A DNA stretch of 64,000 nucleotides from Prinsepia uniflora (Eukaryota; Streptophyta; Magnoliopsida; Rosales; Rosaceae). Numbering within the stretch: position 1 is the first letter of the stretch; every line of letters starts with the position of its first letter. The notes under the pieces are model-generated. The model saw only the letters and a program-made list of their open reading frames with translations, did not search any database and was not told the DNA's origin. The DNA is taken from assembly GCA_032719365.1 (NCBI GenBank), contig CM064871.1, positions 26,323,566-26,387,565 of the forward strand, in the 5' to 3' direction. Both the position numbers and the translations under genes were made by a program. Shown here piece after piece: positions 24,169 to 36,008 of the stretch.

Positions 24169-25440
24169 CTATAGGTTGAGGAATGTCTCGTGTAAGGGCA
24201 GGTGATCCTCTTCTTCATTCGAGCCATGCATGAGACGACTCATATGTTCAGCAACTACATTCTCACTCCCTTTCTTTTCCCAAATTTCCAAGTCAAACTC
24301 CTGAAGTAGAAGCATCCAACGCAACAATCTAGGCTTCGCATCATTTTTGCTCAACAAGTACTTCAACGCTGCATAATCCGTGTAGATTATGACCTTTGTT
24401 TGAATCAAGTAACTCCAAAATTTTTCCAGGGAAAATATGACAGTAAGAAGATCCTTTTTAGTAGTAGAATAGTTCAATTGGGCATCATTAAGGGTACGAC
24501 TTTCATAGTATATCACATGAGGAAGTTTGTTGCATCGCTGTTCCAAAACAGCACCTATCGCGAAATCTAAAGCATCGCACATAAGCTCGAATGGAAGGTC
24601 CCAATTGGGGGGCATAATGATAAGGGAGCTTCTGAGCTTGTCCTTTAAAGTGTCAAAAGCCTTCCTAAATTCCAATCAAAGTTAAACACGACATCCTTAG
24701 CAAGCAAAGCACACATAGGCTGAGATACCTTGCTGAAATCCTTGATGAACCTCCTATAAAATCCAGCGTGTCCCAAGGATAATCTAACCTCTTTAACCAT
24801 GGTTGGGTAGGGTAATCTCTCAACAACATCCGACTTATCTTTGCCCACCTCAATACCCTTGTTATAAATCACGTGGCCCAAGACAATACCTTGTTGAACC
24901 TAGAAGTGACACTTTTCCTAATTCAGCACTAGGTTACTTTCTTCGCAGCGTGCAAGTACCCGAGAAAGATTAATTAAACAAAGCTCAAATGAATACCCAA
25001 ACACAGAGAAATCATCCATGAATTCCTCAATGATATCCTCAACCATATCCGAAAAGATACTCATCATAGAACGTTGGAACGTTTCTGGTGCGTTGCATAG
25101 ACCAAAGAGCATTCGCCAGTAAGCGAATGTTCCATAGGGGCAGGTGAAGGTCGTTTTCTCTTGATCTTTCGAGGCAATTGGAATCTGATTATACCCCAAA
25201 TATCCATCTTAGAAACAATAATGAGAAAGACCTTCTAATCATTCCAACATTTGATCAATAAAAGGCAAGGGAAAGTGATCCTTACAAGTGGTAGGGTTGA
25301 GCCTTCAGTAATCAATGCATACTCTCCAACCCGCGTGTATCCTTTGGGGCACAAGCTCATCCTTCTCATTCTTAACCACAGTGATTCCACTCTTTTTAGG
25401 CACTACTTGTACTGGACTTACCCACTTAGAATCACTAATT
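24169..25440 (-). pseudogene. RT (3' part) and RNase H of the Athila element
   Basis: RT with GYNQIPIA, FTCPYGTFAYWRMLFGLCNAPETFQRSM and the catalytic FMDDFSVFG (25199-24918) continues into GHVIYNKGIEV...FYRRFIKDFSKV (24881-24645). RNase H follows (24675-24169; [17 protein letters not shown] and [13 protein letters not shown]). Blocks overlap in different frames, showing small indels. The region upstream is displaced by the solo LTR at 25451-25686. Confidence 0.8.
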
Positions 25441-25450
25441 GGATAGATGA

Positions 25451-25686
25451 TGTTAGGACCCGTCCCAAATCCCCCCAGGATTAAGGCGGGAAGTGCTTGA
25501 TCCCATCTGACACGAAGTTTCAGACAAGGAAAAATCTCGGGTCAAAAGTCAACTTTTTGCCCTCGTTCAGGGGCAAAATCGTAATTTCACCATGAACGTC
25601 CGTTAATCCTCGGCTAACCCCCGATTAGCCTCACTAATCCGTAATTAGTCTTAATTAATCCCTAAAATTAGGGACGGGTCGTTACA
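25451..25686 (-). mobile_element. 236-bp solo LTR inserted in the Athila RT
   Basis: TGTTAGGACCCGTCCC... to ...GGGTCGTTACA is bounded by the perfect 5-bp duplication GATGA (25446-25450 and 25687-25691). In reverse complement it starts TGTAACGACCCGTCCC and ends GGGTCCTAACA. It carries ATTTTGCCCCTG and GTTGACTTTTG blocks like the starts of LTRs C and D. It is therefore a very short relative of the 3-kb chromovirus LTRs, left behind after LTR-LTR recombination. Confidence 0.85.
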
Positions 25687-25785
25687 GATGATTCCCACGT
25701 CCAAAAGTTTCAGCACCTCTTTCTTGAAAACTTCCTTCATTGGTGGGTTCAACCTTTTTTGTACCTCTCGGGAAGGCTTCAAATC

Positions 25786-27204
25786 TTATTTTAGGAGAAT
25801 CCTATACATGCACTTCGCTGGACTAATGCCCTTAATGTCAGCAATAGTCCAACCAATGGCCATTTGATGGGTACGAAAAACTTGGACAAGCATGTCTTCC
25901 TCGTATGTACTAAGATTTGTAGCTATGATGACTGGGAGAGTTTGGTTGTTGCCTAGGTAAGCATACTTGAGATATTCCGGAAGGGGTTTAAGCTCAAGGA
26001 CAGGGGGAGAGATGTGAGAGGGCAAGGCCTCTATGGTGGTGAGGGGCAAGGCCTCTATGATGGTGAGGGGCAAGGCTTCATAGGGGGCCTTAGACGAGTG
26101 CATGTGAGGCTTGGCGCTGAGGTAGAGCAATTCGGCCATGGTGTTAGGGTCCATTGTGGTTTCGGTTTTAGGGGCAAGGGTGAGGGCTTTTTCTAGGTCA
26201 TCCTCAACACATGAGAGCTTAAGATTATCATTAAGAAGCATATACAACGTATTCAAAGGGAAATCAACAATAGGTTCAGCTGGATATTGCATAGCATCAT
26301 GTATAGAGAAAGTACAAAGCTCGCCTAAAACTCGAATAGATACCTTTCCATTCCTCACATCGATGGGGTATTTGGCCATGACTAACAAAGGACATCCAAA
26401 GACAAGTGGAGGCTCTTCAGTCTTGTCAATCCTATCAATCTTCAAGACATAAAAATCAGCGGGGATGCAAGTATCTCCAATTTGAACCACAACATCCTCA
26501 AGTACACCTACAAGGTTAGAAACCGAAGTGTTAGCCAATCTAACACAAAGATGAGTAGGTTTAAGTTCTCCTAAGTTCAAAGACTTATAAACATGGAAAG
26601 GCATAATTTTAATTGAAGCTCTTGTATCACATAAACAATGTTCAAAATTTTTATATTGAATAAAACAAGGAAGTGAAGGGGCCCCAAGATCATTGACTCT
26701 CAGGGGCATGGAAACAAGGGATGCCTTGCAAGCTTGGGGCAGGTCCACGACATTTGGGGCATCAAAACCTCTTTTTCCAGCAACTAAGTCCTTGATGAGC
26801 TTTGTAAATATGGGCATATGCTTGAGGATCTTGGAAAAAGGGAGGGTGATTTGAAAGTTGTTGCAGCATCCTGATGATCTCGTCCTCGAATGCCTCCTTG
26901 TTCTTGTATTAGTTTTTAAACTTGTGAGGAAATGGATAAGAGACATTATTAGACAACTCAAAAGACACCTTCTTAGACATTTTATTGGAATTAGAAGGAG
27001 TTTTAGGGTTAGAAAGTCCAGCATGTTGCTGGGGTACTGCAGGGTAGCTGAAATGGATGCATCATATTCCAATGCCTTATCCTTCGAGTTTAAGGGCTGT
27101 TGTTGGGTGCTTGTCCATTGTGTTCCAGGGACCTTAGACTGTGTTTCTTCATCTTGAAAGTGAGATTGAGGTGGTGCCATGTGGGTGGTCTCATCCAAGA
27201 ACAA
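25786..27204 (-). pseudogene. Protease and RT N-terminal region of the Athila element
   Basis: A 472-codon open stretch. The protease region reads PCFIQYKNFEHCLCDTRASIKIMPF, where the family normally has D-L-G-A-S; Arg replaces the Gly of the active site, so the protease is inactive. VQIGDTCIPADFYVL and PLVFGCPLLVMAKYPIDVRNGKVSIRV follow. The RT entry AIGWTIADIKGISPAKCMYRI is near 25850-25790. It has stayed open by chance; no start codon context suggests a separate gene. Confidence 0.75.
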
Positions 27205-27397
27205 AAATGGGGCAGATTGTACACCATTCGGTGCTAGAAATTCCTGATGGTTCCAGCACTAATTACTCGTGTACCTTGCTGGATTTTGAGTGGATGGCTG
27301 GGATTTTTGGACAACAGGGACCTGGGTCTTGAAGAATGATTCCTAGAGGTGTATACTGGGCTAGGAAGTTCAGTGCCACTCCGGAGAGTGATGGCAT

Positions 27398-28774
27398 TCA
27401 TTGTTGGTCCATGGGACCCTTCGGATTCACCATAACTTGACTAGGGAACTTATTGGGCTCTCTTTGGTTGAGTTGATTCGAAATCTGCCCAAGTTTCCTC
27501 TCCAAGTTGGTAATGGCATGTCTAGTCTCATTCATGAAGGCATTGGTTGTGGCATGGTGAGTCCGAGATTCATTCGTGAAGGCATTAGTGTGTTGTGTCA
27601 TAGTTGCAAGTGCATCCTCCCATGACTTACCGGTTAAACCTTGAGTTGAGGATGTACCTTGGGGCTGCAAAGAAGGGGTAGTAACGTGAGGTTTCTGGAA
27701 TCCAGGGGGTGGAAAGGGATTAGCCACGTGTTTTTTTGCTATTCCATCTGAAATTCGGATGGTTCTTCCATCCCGGGTTGTAAGAGTTCAAAAAAAGATC
27801 ATTCCGGGGCCTTTGAGCATTGTACCCGCCAACATAGTTGGCTTCACCCATTTGTGTGCACTCATCCGAAGAGTGTCCTTGGACTGAACACACCTTACAA
27901 ACCATAGTATTCTTAGTGTTATCCCTGTATAATTGCTTTACCAAAGCCGTGAGTTCTGCAATAGTCCCATCCTTGTCTCTAGTTTCGGCCATGGACCTAG
28001 ATGAGTGGCCTCGGTAACTAAACTGTTTCTCACTTTGAGCTATCTTCTCAAATACAACTCGGGCCTCGATTTCTGTGCCATCTAAGATACCTTGAGATAT
28101 GGAGTTCACCATAGTCCAATCCCCATAACTAAGACCTTCATAAAACCACATTATGAGGTGATCCTCAATGTTGTGATGAGGGCAAGCGTGAAGCATGTCA
28201 TTAAACCTTTCCCAATACTCATAAAAGGCTTCATCTTGGAGTTTTATAGGGTTCATAATCTTAGCCTTAAACTCATTAGTCTTCTCAATAGGGTAGTATT
28301 GGGTGAGAATAGACTAGATAATTCTACCCAAGTATGAATAGAGGCGAGTACAAGTGAATGAAACCAAGCCTTACCCCTATCCTTAAGGGAAAAGTTAAAC
28401 AACCTCAACCTAATTTCATTCTCATTCATCCCATTGATACGAAGAGTAGAACAAACCTAGAGAAATTCCTTGATATGAAGGTGAGGATCCGCACCAAAGA
28501 GTCAATCAAACGTAGGCAACATATGAATGGTCCCGGACTTAAGCTCAAAGTTCTCAACTGTGCTTGTGGGAAAGACAATGGGAAATAAGTCTTCGAGCAC
28601 ATGAGGGGCACCAAACTCCCGAAGGAACCTAGGTGCAGGAGGAGGGACAAGAGCACGCTCTTGTGGGTTGGCCATGGCACGAGGGCTTTGTGGAGGGTTA
28701 TCATGAACTGAAGATTTCATTGAGGATGGATTTGAGCTGTGAGACCTACCCTCCACTGAAGAGCTGTGTGACAT
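27398..28774 (-). pseudogene. gag of the Athila element
   Basis: The likely start is the ATG at 28774 (MSHSSSVEGRSHSSNPSS), 76 bp after the primer-binding site. The frame breaks near 28500 and recovers at 28256 (MNPIKLQDEAFYEYWERFNDMLHACPHHN, typical Athila gag). A CCHC-like knuckle CKVCSVQGHSSDEC lies near 27900-27860. A further break near 27720 leads into the Gln/Pro-rich region ending near 27398. Confidence 0.75.
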
Positions 28775-28872
28775 GTACTAGTACCTTGAAAACAAATAAA
28801 CAAACCAAGTTAGATAATTTCAAACTATAGGACATCGTTGAGGGACAAGTCCCCGACAACGACGCCAAAACT

Positions 28873-30740
28873 TGATAGAAGATTTATCAACCAAGAGAGT
28901 ATGAATGATAAAATCCTAATGTAATACTTTGCAACTGCATAAAATCGTATCACGAGTATAGTAGGTTTGCAAAGGTCAATCCCTCGAGGAATTGTTCAAC
29001 GTGATTCCACTTAGTTTAGAATGAAGTAACTTGATTAAGAAGAACAAAAACGTTGGGCGGGTTTTCAGTGGAGATTTGCACGAAATTGATTGATGAAAAA
29101 AAAGTGTAAAAATGATGAAAACTTGATTAGAAAGTCGATTGGATGATTAGGACGAATTCAGACATTTTATCCACCTTTACCAATTATAGTTCTCCTTAGA
29201 TTTCGTTGATTAAATTAAGATGCATGTATCTAAATTAAGCACCCGTGCAGGGGTCAGGCTAAGGCTCACCCCACACATATTATCCTCTCTTAGATTGTAT
29301 GTTTAAGAGTGATGTGCCCGCCCTTAAACAACTATTACCGATGGTGCGTGATAATGCATGAACATGAAGAAGATTTGATGACACTACACTATCCCTAGAA
29401 AAGTGATGTTTAATTCTAGTGAGTCATGTGTTTAGATTACGAATAAGATTCCCCCTCTTAAACGTGATGCTACAAATTGCAAGGTGATGCACAAACACCA
29501 AGGTGATCCGTCGAGCAATTACATCTACAATTATACACAAACAAGGTGATCAAACTTATAAGCGTAAATTGAGTTCATGAAGCGCAGTAATCCAATAATC
29601 TCAGGCATACATAACAACCATAATCAATAGCCATAAATAGAAATATGAAGTAACATGGATAGGGCTTCAAATAGCCCGAATCCTAAAGGAAACTACTCAC
29701 ACATATCTAAGTTAACAAACATCATAATTGAATGCATATAAATTTAAAAAAATTAGGGAAAAGAGAAACAAAAATACTATGATTGACGAGGCATGAGAGA
29801 AGTGGCACAAACACTTCTTCTTCTCCCAAGCATCACGTCATAAAGAAGATGCAAGAATTGAATCCAAACTTCAAAAACGAGGGAAAATTGCAGCTGCTTT
29901 GTATGTAAACTTTAAGCAGAAATTTTGATAGAGTTTTGGGACCATAAGAGGTAAATTGGACGTCCTAAATAAAGAGAAAATTAATCATTTATATCCCCTA
30001 ACACCTGCCCTATCATCTCCCTAAAGAAAGGGAAAACAAAAGCCTAAACTAAGGAGGAAAAACCCCTTAGCCGTGAAAACAAGACTTGCCGCAATTTGTG
30101 TCCTTCTTGGATAAGTAATCATCTTTCCTTCTTTCTTTCCACTTCTTCACTCTAAATTTGACTAGGAATTCATTTAATTATCTTCCAAATCAGCTCACAA
30201 AGCCCTAAAATAAAGGATAAGGGATAAAACTGCGGCTAGGGAAGTTAATTAATCCTAGTCGGGAAACATGGTTGCTTGGCTTCCAAGAAGGTTCTTTTTC
30301 CTTATTTCTTGCAACATGAACTTTAAGATCTAACTAGGACATCTTTAAATCTTCTCCAAGTCAATCCATGTCATTCCTCATTGAGAAGGGAAGGCAAATT
30401 CGTCCAAAGGTTACTTGATGCACAAGTAATCACATAAAACACCTTAATCGTAATTTTTGAAGGAATTGGGGACTTAGACGCACATTGGGGATCTTGGGAG
30501 ACCTTAGACGTGCAAATGGGAGATGATGTGATCCTTTGTGAGTCCTTGATGAGTTCTTGAAGATATAGCCTTGGAATGATCACATTTTATTGCAAAACAA
30601 TATTTAAACCTCAACTAAGCAATCTGCAAAAACTTCACAAAAGAGATCATTTTCTACTATTTTTTGAATGATTATATTCAAAAGATAAGTAAAAGGGATA
30701 AGAAATAACACTAAAATAATGCTCAATTGGTGACTTATTA
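28873..30740 (-). repeat. 5' LTR of the Athila element (about 1.87 kb)
   Basis: The primer-binding site (TTTTGGCGTCGTTGTCGGGG in reverse complement) lies at about 28850-28869. The LTR then begins on the plus strand with TGATAGAAGATTTATC and is collinear in reverse with 7011-8557 plus 3935-4137. The outer end is approximate: the TGATAGGTCA start of the other copy corresponds to TAATAAGTCA here, so the terminal TG has mutated. 28920-29200 holds R/U5 AT-rich sequence; no gene is present. Confidence 0.65.
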
Positions 30741-30764
30741 TGCTTCTAATAATAATGCTTAAGT

Positions 30765-31055
30765 GATTCATAGGGCGAAGGATTGGATGCTTCTCGTGAG
30801 AAGGCTTAGAGTGCTTCGCAGAGCGAATGCTTGGTTGGCTCTCGTGAGAAGGCTTAGTGTGCTTTACAGAGCGATGGCTTGGATGCTTCTTGTGAGAAGG
30901 CTTAGACTGCTTTGGCAGGTGAAGGCTTGGATGTTTCTCGTGAGAAGGCTTAGATTGCTTCGCAAAATGAAGGCCTAGGTGCTTATCGTGATAAGGCTTA
31001 AGGGTACTTCGCAGAGCAAAGTCTTGGATGCTTCTTGTGAGAAGGCTTAGAGGGC
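30765..31055. repeat. 48-bp minisatellite, about six units
   Basis: The unit is about GCTTCTCGTGAGAAGGCTTA plus 28 further bases ending GAAGGCTTGGAT. The units are imperfect (5-8 differences each). Because 48 is a multiple of three, both strands stay open: the plus strand reads (M)LLVRRLRVLRRANAW-like 16-mers and the minus strand KPSHEKHPSLHLPKQS-like 16-mers. The array abuts the Athila LTR on one side and a gag fragment on the other. Confidence 0.85.
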
Positions 31056-31295
31056 TTGGTAAGTGAGTAATCCACTCAAAAGCCTCTTCTGGATCATTCA
31101 GGCCAGTGAATGCAATGGCCCCTAAACGTTGAGCTCTCTCTATGTCCGGACCTCCAAAATCATCGCCAGACTGGGTACGGGGCTCGCGTCTCGGAGGCAT
31201 ATTGTGATGTTCTGTAAGAGAAACATATCAGTATCACAATTCGTGTATACTAATGTGTAAGACTCAAACCGTGACCTAATGCTCTGATACCAATT
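31056..31295 (-). pseudogene. 5' end of a truncated chromovirus internal region (leader and gag start)
   Basis: It is nearly identical to 46180-46418 of element C: the primer-binding site at 31281-31292, the leader, and gag from ATG 31200 ([15 protein letters not shown] through EEAFEWIT). At about 31058 the match stops and the minisatellite begins. It shares the LTR 31296-34302 with element C, so it is the remains of a second, tandem internal region. The gag frame runs on through the minisatellite, giving a chimeric 198-codon ORF ending at 30604. Confidence 0.8.
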
Positions 31296-34200
31296 TGACA
31301 AGACCCATCCCGATTATCCCTCGATAGTCGTGATGAATCTTGCTCCCGTCTGACAATAACTAAAAATTTCCGAAAGTAACCAAACTTATATACATACAAC
31401 ACACAACAAATCCCGAAAACATTGTCAGACAAGGGATAGTTAAGTTTTACAGACCAATGACGTCACAAGTTTGACTAGTCAAAGACAATACAGAGCATAG
31501 GTACTGTTACAGATAGGGGTCAAATTCCTACTCTGTAGAATGTCTGAGTGCGCAACGGTCTAATTATTCTTTTGCCTCGCTTGCCTCGTTTTTAGCCCTC
31601 GTACCTGTACACTGGCCTGGAGGGTGCATAAAACAATAAAGGTGTGAGTGGACAAAAATGACCTCTTATAAAAACATTTGCCAAAATACATTTCTTACCC
31701 TCCAGTTTTCACAAACATGCATGCATATCATAAGACACGAGTAATAATAGGAAATCAATTAAAGTGGATCAATCAAAACAATTTCCACAAAATCACGGGA
31801 CTTATATCCATATCTTGTTGCTTAGAGTCACGTTTTATCCCTGCAACGCGTGCATATCAATAGGCTCAAGGACCGCTCAAAATCCGAGCATCCGCCGCTG
31901 TGAACACATCACAAGCCGGCAATCCAGATCTAGTGAACACATCACTTACCGATCCATATATTCCAGCACATCTGATCTGAGTCAAGCCTCCCCTGGGCTG
32001 CAAGACAAAGATCGTGCTACGTGACCTCTTCGGGGAAAACACTTCCATCCCGAAGGCGAGTGTTATCTCCAGGGTGCACTCCGGGGAAAAACATATTTTC
32101 TCCCGAAAGCCCTAAATATCTGCAACATATTATCATCACAAAAACCAGTGAAAAACAGTTGCATAAAAATCTAATCACATATCGACACAGGGTCTCAGCC
32201 CTAAATTAACCAAAGTCCCGATTTACTTTATAAATCCGAAATCATCAATATCATCATATAATCACATGGAAAATGCAAATCCAATCAGAAACACAATCTC
32301 ATTGGGTCCCAACCCCAAAATATCAATTTCACGTAAATCCGTGCAACCGTAAACCCGAGTTGCCACGATCACGTAAATCCATTAATCATTGACTCATAAT
32401 CCGAGTCCAAATATCATTTTCAATCCGGGCCTAGCCCAAAACATCATTTGCACGTTCCTCGTAAAACGTGCCCGAAAGACTGATTAAAATAATCACAAAA
32501 ATCACGAGAATACCAAAATCATCAAATTCACATTATTTACTTGGGTTCTCACGCCCACAATATCATTTTTAACCAATTTCATGATTTCTCGAAAATCGTG
32601 CCAGAATATAATAATATAATAATCATAAAACCGAGAAAATCGAGAAATCACCGAATCAAAGCATCAATCATGTCAAATCATAGAAAATCATATAAATAAG
32701 CATTTTAAACCATATATGCATGCATCACAGTTAGAAAACCAAAAGTCCACTCACACACACCGTCCCGATTGTTCAGCCTCGAGCTGTTCGTTTTCATCCG
32801 AAGTCCCGGGAATATTCCAGCCTGTCAAATAAAGTGATTTAAGGTTACTAGACTATCATATAATCCTTAAACAGGAATCCCCTAATTGTCAGAATTTTAT
32901 AATATTATTTTAATATAAATTTAAACGCGTCGGGTACTCGGAACTACACTGAAACCATATCTGATTGACCCGAAACCAACGCGGATAGGTTCGTATCACC
33001 GAGAACATCAAGTTTCATGTTGAACACTTTGCCGGAATCCTCCCCACGCGCCGTCACGCGCCGCCGCAAGCGGCTGCGCGTGAAAGCCACGCGCCTAGCA
33101 CAGTACAGCTACAGTGCATCGTTCTCGCCCGTTTGTCTGATAAACGGGTTGAAATACCCGCAATAGGATCCGATGCAATCTCAGTCAATTCGACCTCAAA
33201 TCGATCCGTTCTTTCAACTGATCTCATCTACTCTAACTTCATTTTAGTTCTGTGAATTCAATTACCTCAAGTAAGGTCCAAATCTTCACGACTCACGATC
33301 GAAATTCGACGGGTCTCCTATTCGGGTTTCACGATTCCGTGCCTGATTTTCCAATTAATTCATGTGGTTAGCACCGTGAGAGTATAAGGAACAATTTTCC
33401 ATGATCAATTTCGAATGAGCTTACCTCTAAGTATCTGAACTCAAGGTCGATTTTTGGCAGCCATGGCAGCGTCTGTTCTTCCTCAATTCGACACGAATTC
33501 TTCTCGTTTTTGTTGCAAAGCTTTTAGTTTTGATCCTAGCAACTTAATGGAATCCTCAATTGCTCCTCTCCTGGCTCCCAAATCCGAATTCGATTTTCCC
33601 CCAATTTTCCAGAATTTTCGAAGCAAAATTCTCTCAGTTCTCTGGACCTCTCGAGTCCCTCTCTCTCAGTTATGCTACTTAGACGTTCAATTGCATAATG
33701 ACGACGAGTTTGGGGCTTATCACGGGCCAATTGGACATAATCATGGTTCAAGCCTTAATTTGGGGAAAAGTTGTCAAAAGGGGATAATATTGTGTTTCCC
33801 TTAAGACCCGATTCTATGTTTTCTGAGGTGAGAATCAGACAAAAGACAAGTCTGATCAAGGCCAAAAGTCCATTTTGCCCCTAGTTGGACAAATTACCAT
33901 TTTGCCCCCAGCCTTCCGTGACCCGTAACGTTCGTAACCGAACTCCGTTTTCGACGTGCCGCCTGTCGTTGTACTCCGGGCATCGAGACCTACCTAACGG
34001 TCTTCGAATCGTGTGAAAATTAGTTGGCAAACAAAAAGTCAACATTTTCCCCCTTTTTGCCCAAATTACGAAAATGCCCTTGGGCTTCCGAACGTCATAA
34101 CTTTTTCCCAGATTGTCGGAATTGGGCGTGCCACCTGTCTATGGACTCGTGACGTCCCGAACTACGTCGCGGTCATCGGTCAACATCCGTTTGATTCACC

Positions 34201-34302
34201 AATCAAAAAGTCAACAATTTGACCATACTATTCACAAGGGTAAAAACGTCATTTATTCATTATGTTACAAAATTACATTTTCTAAATTTCCGGGGCGTTA
34301 CA
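31296..34302 (-). repeat. LTR of element C (3'), shared with the truncated copy
   Basis: Plus-strand ends are TGACAAGACCCATCCCG and GGGGCGTTACA. It contains the GC-rich conserved block (33042-33094) and hairpins such as CTTCGGG/CCCGAAG (32028-32055). The 116-codon plus-strand ORF at 33454-33804 is present identically in both LTRs, but is antisense and has no recognisable domain. Confidence 0.92.
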
Positions 34303-34339
34303 ACCTTCCCCCCTTAAGAAATTTTGTCCCCGAAATTTC
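34303..34339 (-). other. Polypurine tract and pre-PPT hairpin of element C
   Basis: On the minus strand GAAATTTCG-GGGA-CAAAATTTC (34339-34318) is the same hairpin as in A with one mismatched pair. It is followed by CTTAAGGGGGGAAGGTTG up to the LTR at 34302. Confidence 0.8.
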
Positions 34340-36008
34340 AATGAAACAAATACGGGTACTGGTCTCGCATCTGTGTCTCAGGTTCCCACGTAGCTTCTTC
34401 CACGTTCTGATTCCTCCAAAGAACCTTCACTAAGGGAATCGTCTTTCGTCGGAGCACTTTGTCCTTTCGGTCCAAGATCTGTACAGGCTGTTCTTCAAAA
34501 CTTAGGTCTTCTCTGAGTTCAACAGGCTGTTCCTCCAACACATGGGACTCATCATACACATATTTCCGTAGCATTGACACATGGAAAACATCATGGACCC
34601 TCGAAAGCTCAGAAGGTAATGCTAATCTGTAGGCAACTCGACCAATTCTCTCAACAATCTCATAAGTCCCAATGAAACGGGGGCTCAGTTTCCCGCGTCT
34701 GCCGAATCGGACTATACCTTTCCAAGGAGATAACTTCAAGAATACCCAATCTCCAACTGCAAATTCCACATCTCTGACTCGGTGGTCTGCGTAACTCTTT
34801 TGTCTGTCTTGGGCTGTCTTGAGTCTGTCTCGGAGAGTTTAACCTTTTCCATTGTTAAGTCTATCAATTCAGATTTAGACAATTTCCTTTCGCCCACCTC
34901 AGTCCAACACAAAGGGGTTCTGCACTGTCGTCCATATAAGGCTTCATAAGGAGCCATCCCGATACTTGCTTGGTAACTATTGTTGTAGGCGAATTCCATC
35001 AATGGTAGATGTGACTCCCAAGTACCCTGGAATTGCAAGACACATGCTCTCATCATGTCCTCCAAGGTCTGAATAGTCCGTTCCGATTGCCCGTCGGTCT
35101 GAGGGTGGAATGCCGTGCTAAAATGCAATCTCGTCCTGAAAGCTTCCTGTAAGCTTTGCCAGAATCTGGATGTAAATCGGGGATCTCGATCAGATACAAT
35201 AGAGACAGGAGTACCATGGAGTCGAATAATCTCGTCAATGAAGTGTCTGGCATACTGCGTCAACCGAAAGTCTTCCCTTACAGGTAGGAAATGAGCTGAT
35301 TTGGTAAGCCTATCCACAATTACCCAGACTCCATCGTGTCCTTTAGGCGTTCTGGGAAGTTTAAACACAAAATCCATGGTTATATGATCCCATTTCCATT
35401 CCGGGATCGGTAGTGGTTGCAGTGCTCCATAGGGTATTTGCCTTTCAGCCTTTACTTGTTGACATACCAAGCACTTACTCACAAACTCTGCAATCTCCCG
35501 TTTCATACCCGGCCACCAATAATGCTCTCGTAACGTACAGTACATTTTTGTCCCACCTGGATGCATTGCATACGCTGAACTATGGGCCTCGTCCAGAATC
35601 TCTTTCTTTAAAGTTACATTTTTGGGCACACACAACCGTCCGTCCTTTACTAGGGCTCCATCCCTTCTAATTGCAACATCTTGTCGTTCCCCCGCATCAG
35701 CTTCAATTTGAAGGACACACAAGATAGGGTCTTCCAGTTGGGCTTCAATAACTTGATCAATCAGAATTGGTCGCACCTGGAAACTAGCTAGTAAGCCACC
35801 TTGGTTATCCAGTCCCAAAGCAACTCCAGTCCTACGTAGTTCCACCAATAAGGGTAAATGCACCATTCGTAGATGTGCCACAGTGTGAGCTGATTTCCGA
35901 CTCAGTGCATCCGCTACCACATTAGCTTTTCCAGGATGGTACTCAATCGTGCAGTCGTAATCCCTAATTAGCTCCAACCATCGTCTCTGTCTCAAATTCA
36001 ATTCCTTC
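34338..36008 (-). pseudogene. pol C-terminal part of element C (RNase H end, integrase, chromodomain)
   Basis: It continues the polyprotein from [11 protein letters not shown] after the element D insertion. Integrase has the HHCC finger (ending [12 protein letters not shown]), [27 protein letters not shown] and [14 protein letters not shown], with all three catalytic residues. A one-base deletion near 34838 shifts the frame within the segment after LTMEKVKL. The original frame resumes at 34769 and runs to the stop at 34338, through [13 protein letters not shown] and the chromodomain-like [14 protein letters not shown]...[14 protein letters not shown]. Without the insertion and with the missing base counted, the reading frame length is an exact multiple of three (1481 codons). 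Confidence 0.9.

Larger units (their letters stand above)
22316..30740 (-). mobile_element. Degenerate Athila-lineage Ty3/Gypsy element
   Basis: Minus-strand order from high coordinates: 5' LTR 30740-28873, primer-binding site, gag, protease, RT, RNase H, integrase, then a non-coding tail cut off at about 22316, so the 3' LTR is missing. Every coding block carries stops or frameshifts. RT reads FMDDFSVFG, characteristic of Athila. A 236-bp solo LTR is inserted in the RT part. The tail matches 5340-5730 of the plus-strand non-autonomous element, so both belong to one family. Confidence 0.85.

Noticed and set aside
30765..31055. The 48-bp repeats as a repeat-protein gene on the plus strand (LLVRRLRVL type)
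   Set aside because: Openness follows from the unit length being a multiple of three; there is no start context, splice structure or conserved partner.
33454..33804. 116-codon plus-strand ORF in LTR C
   Set aside because: Antisense to the LTR, present identically in both LTRs (48577-48927), no domain recognised; treated as LTR sequence.
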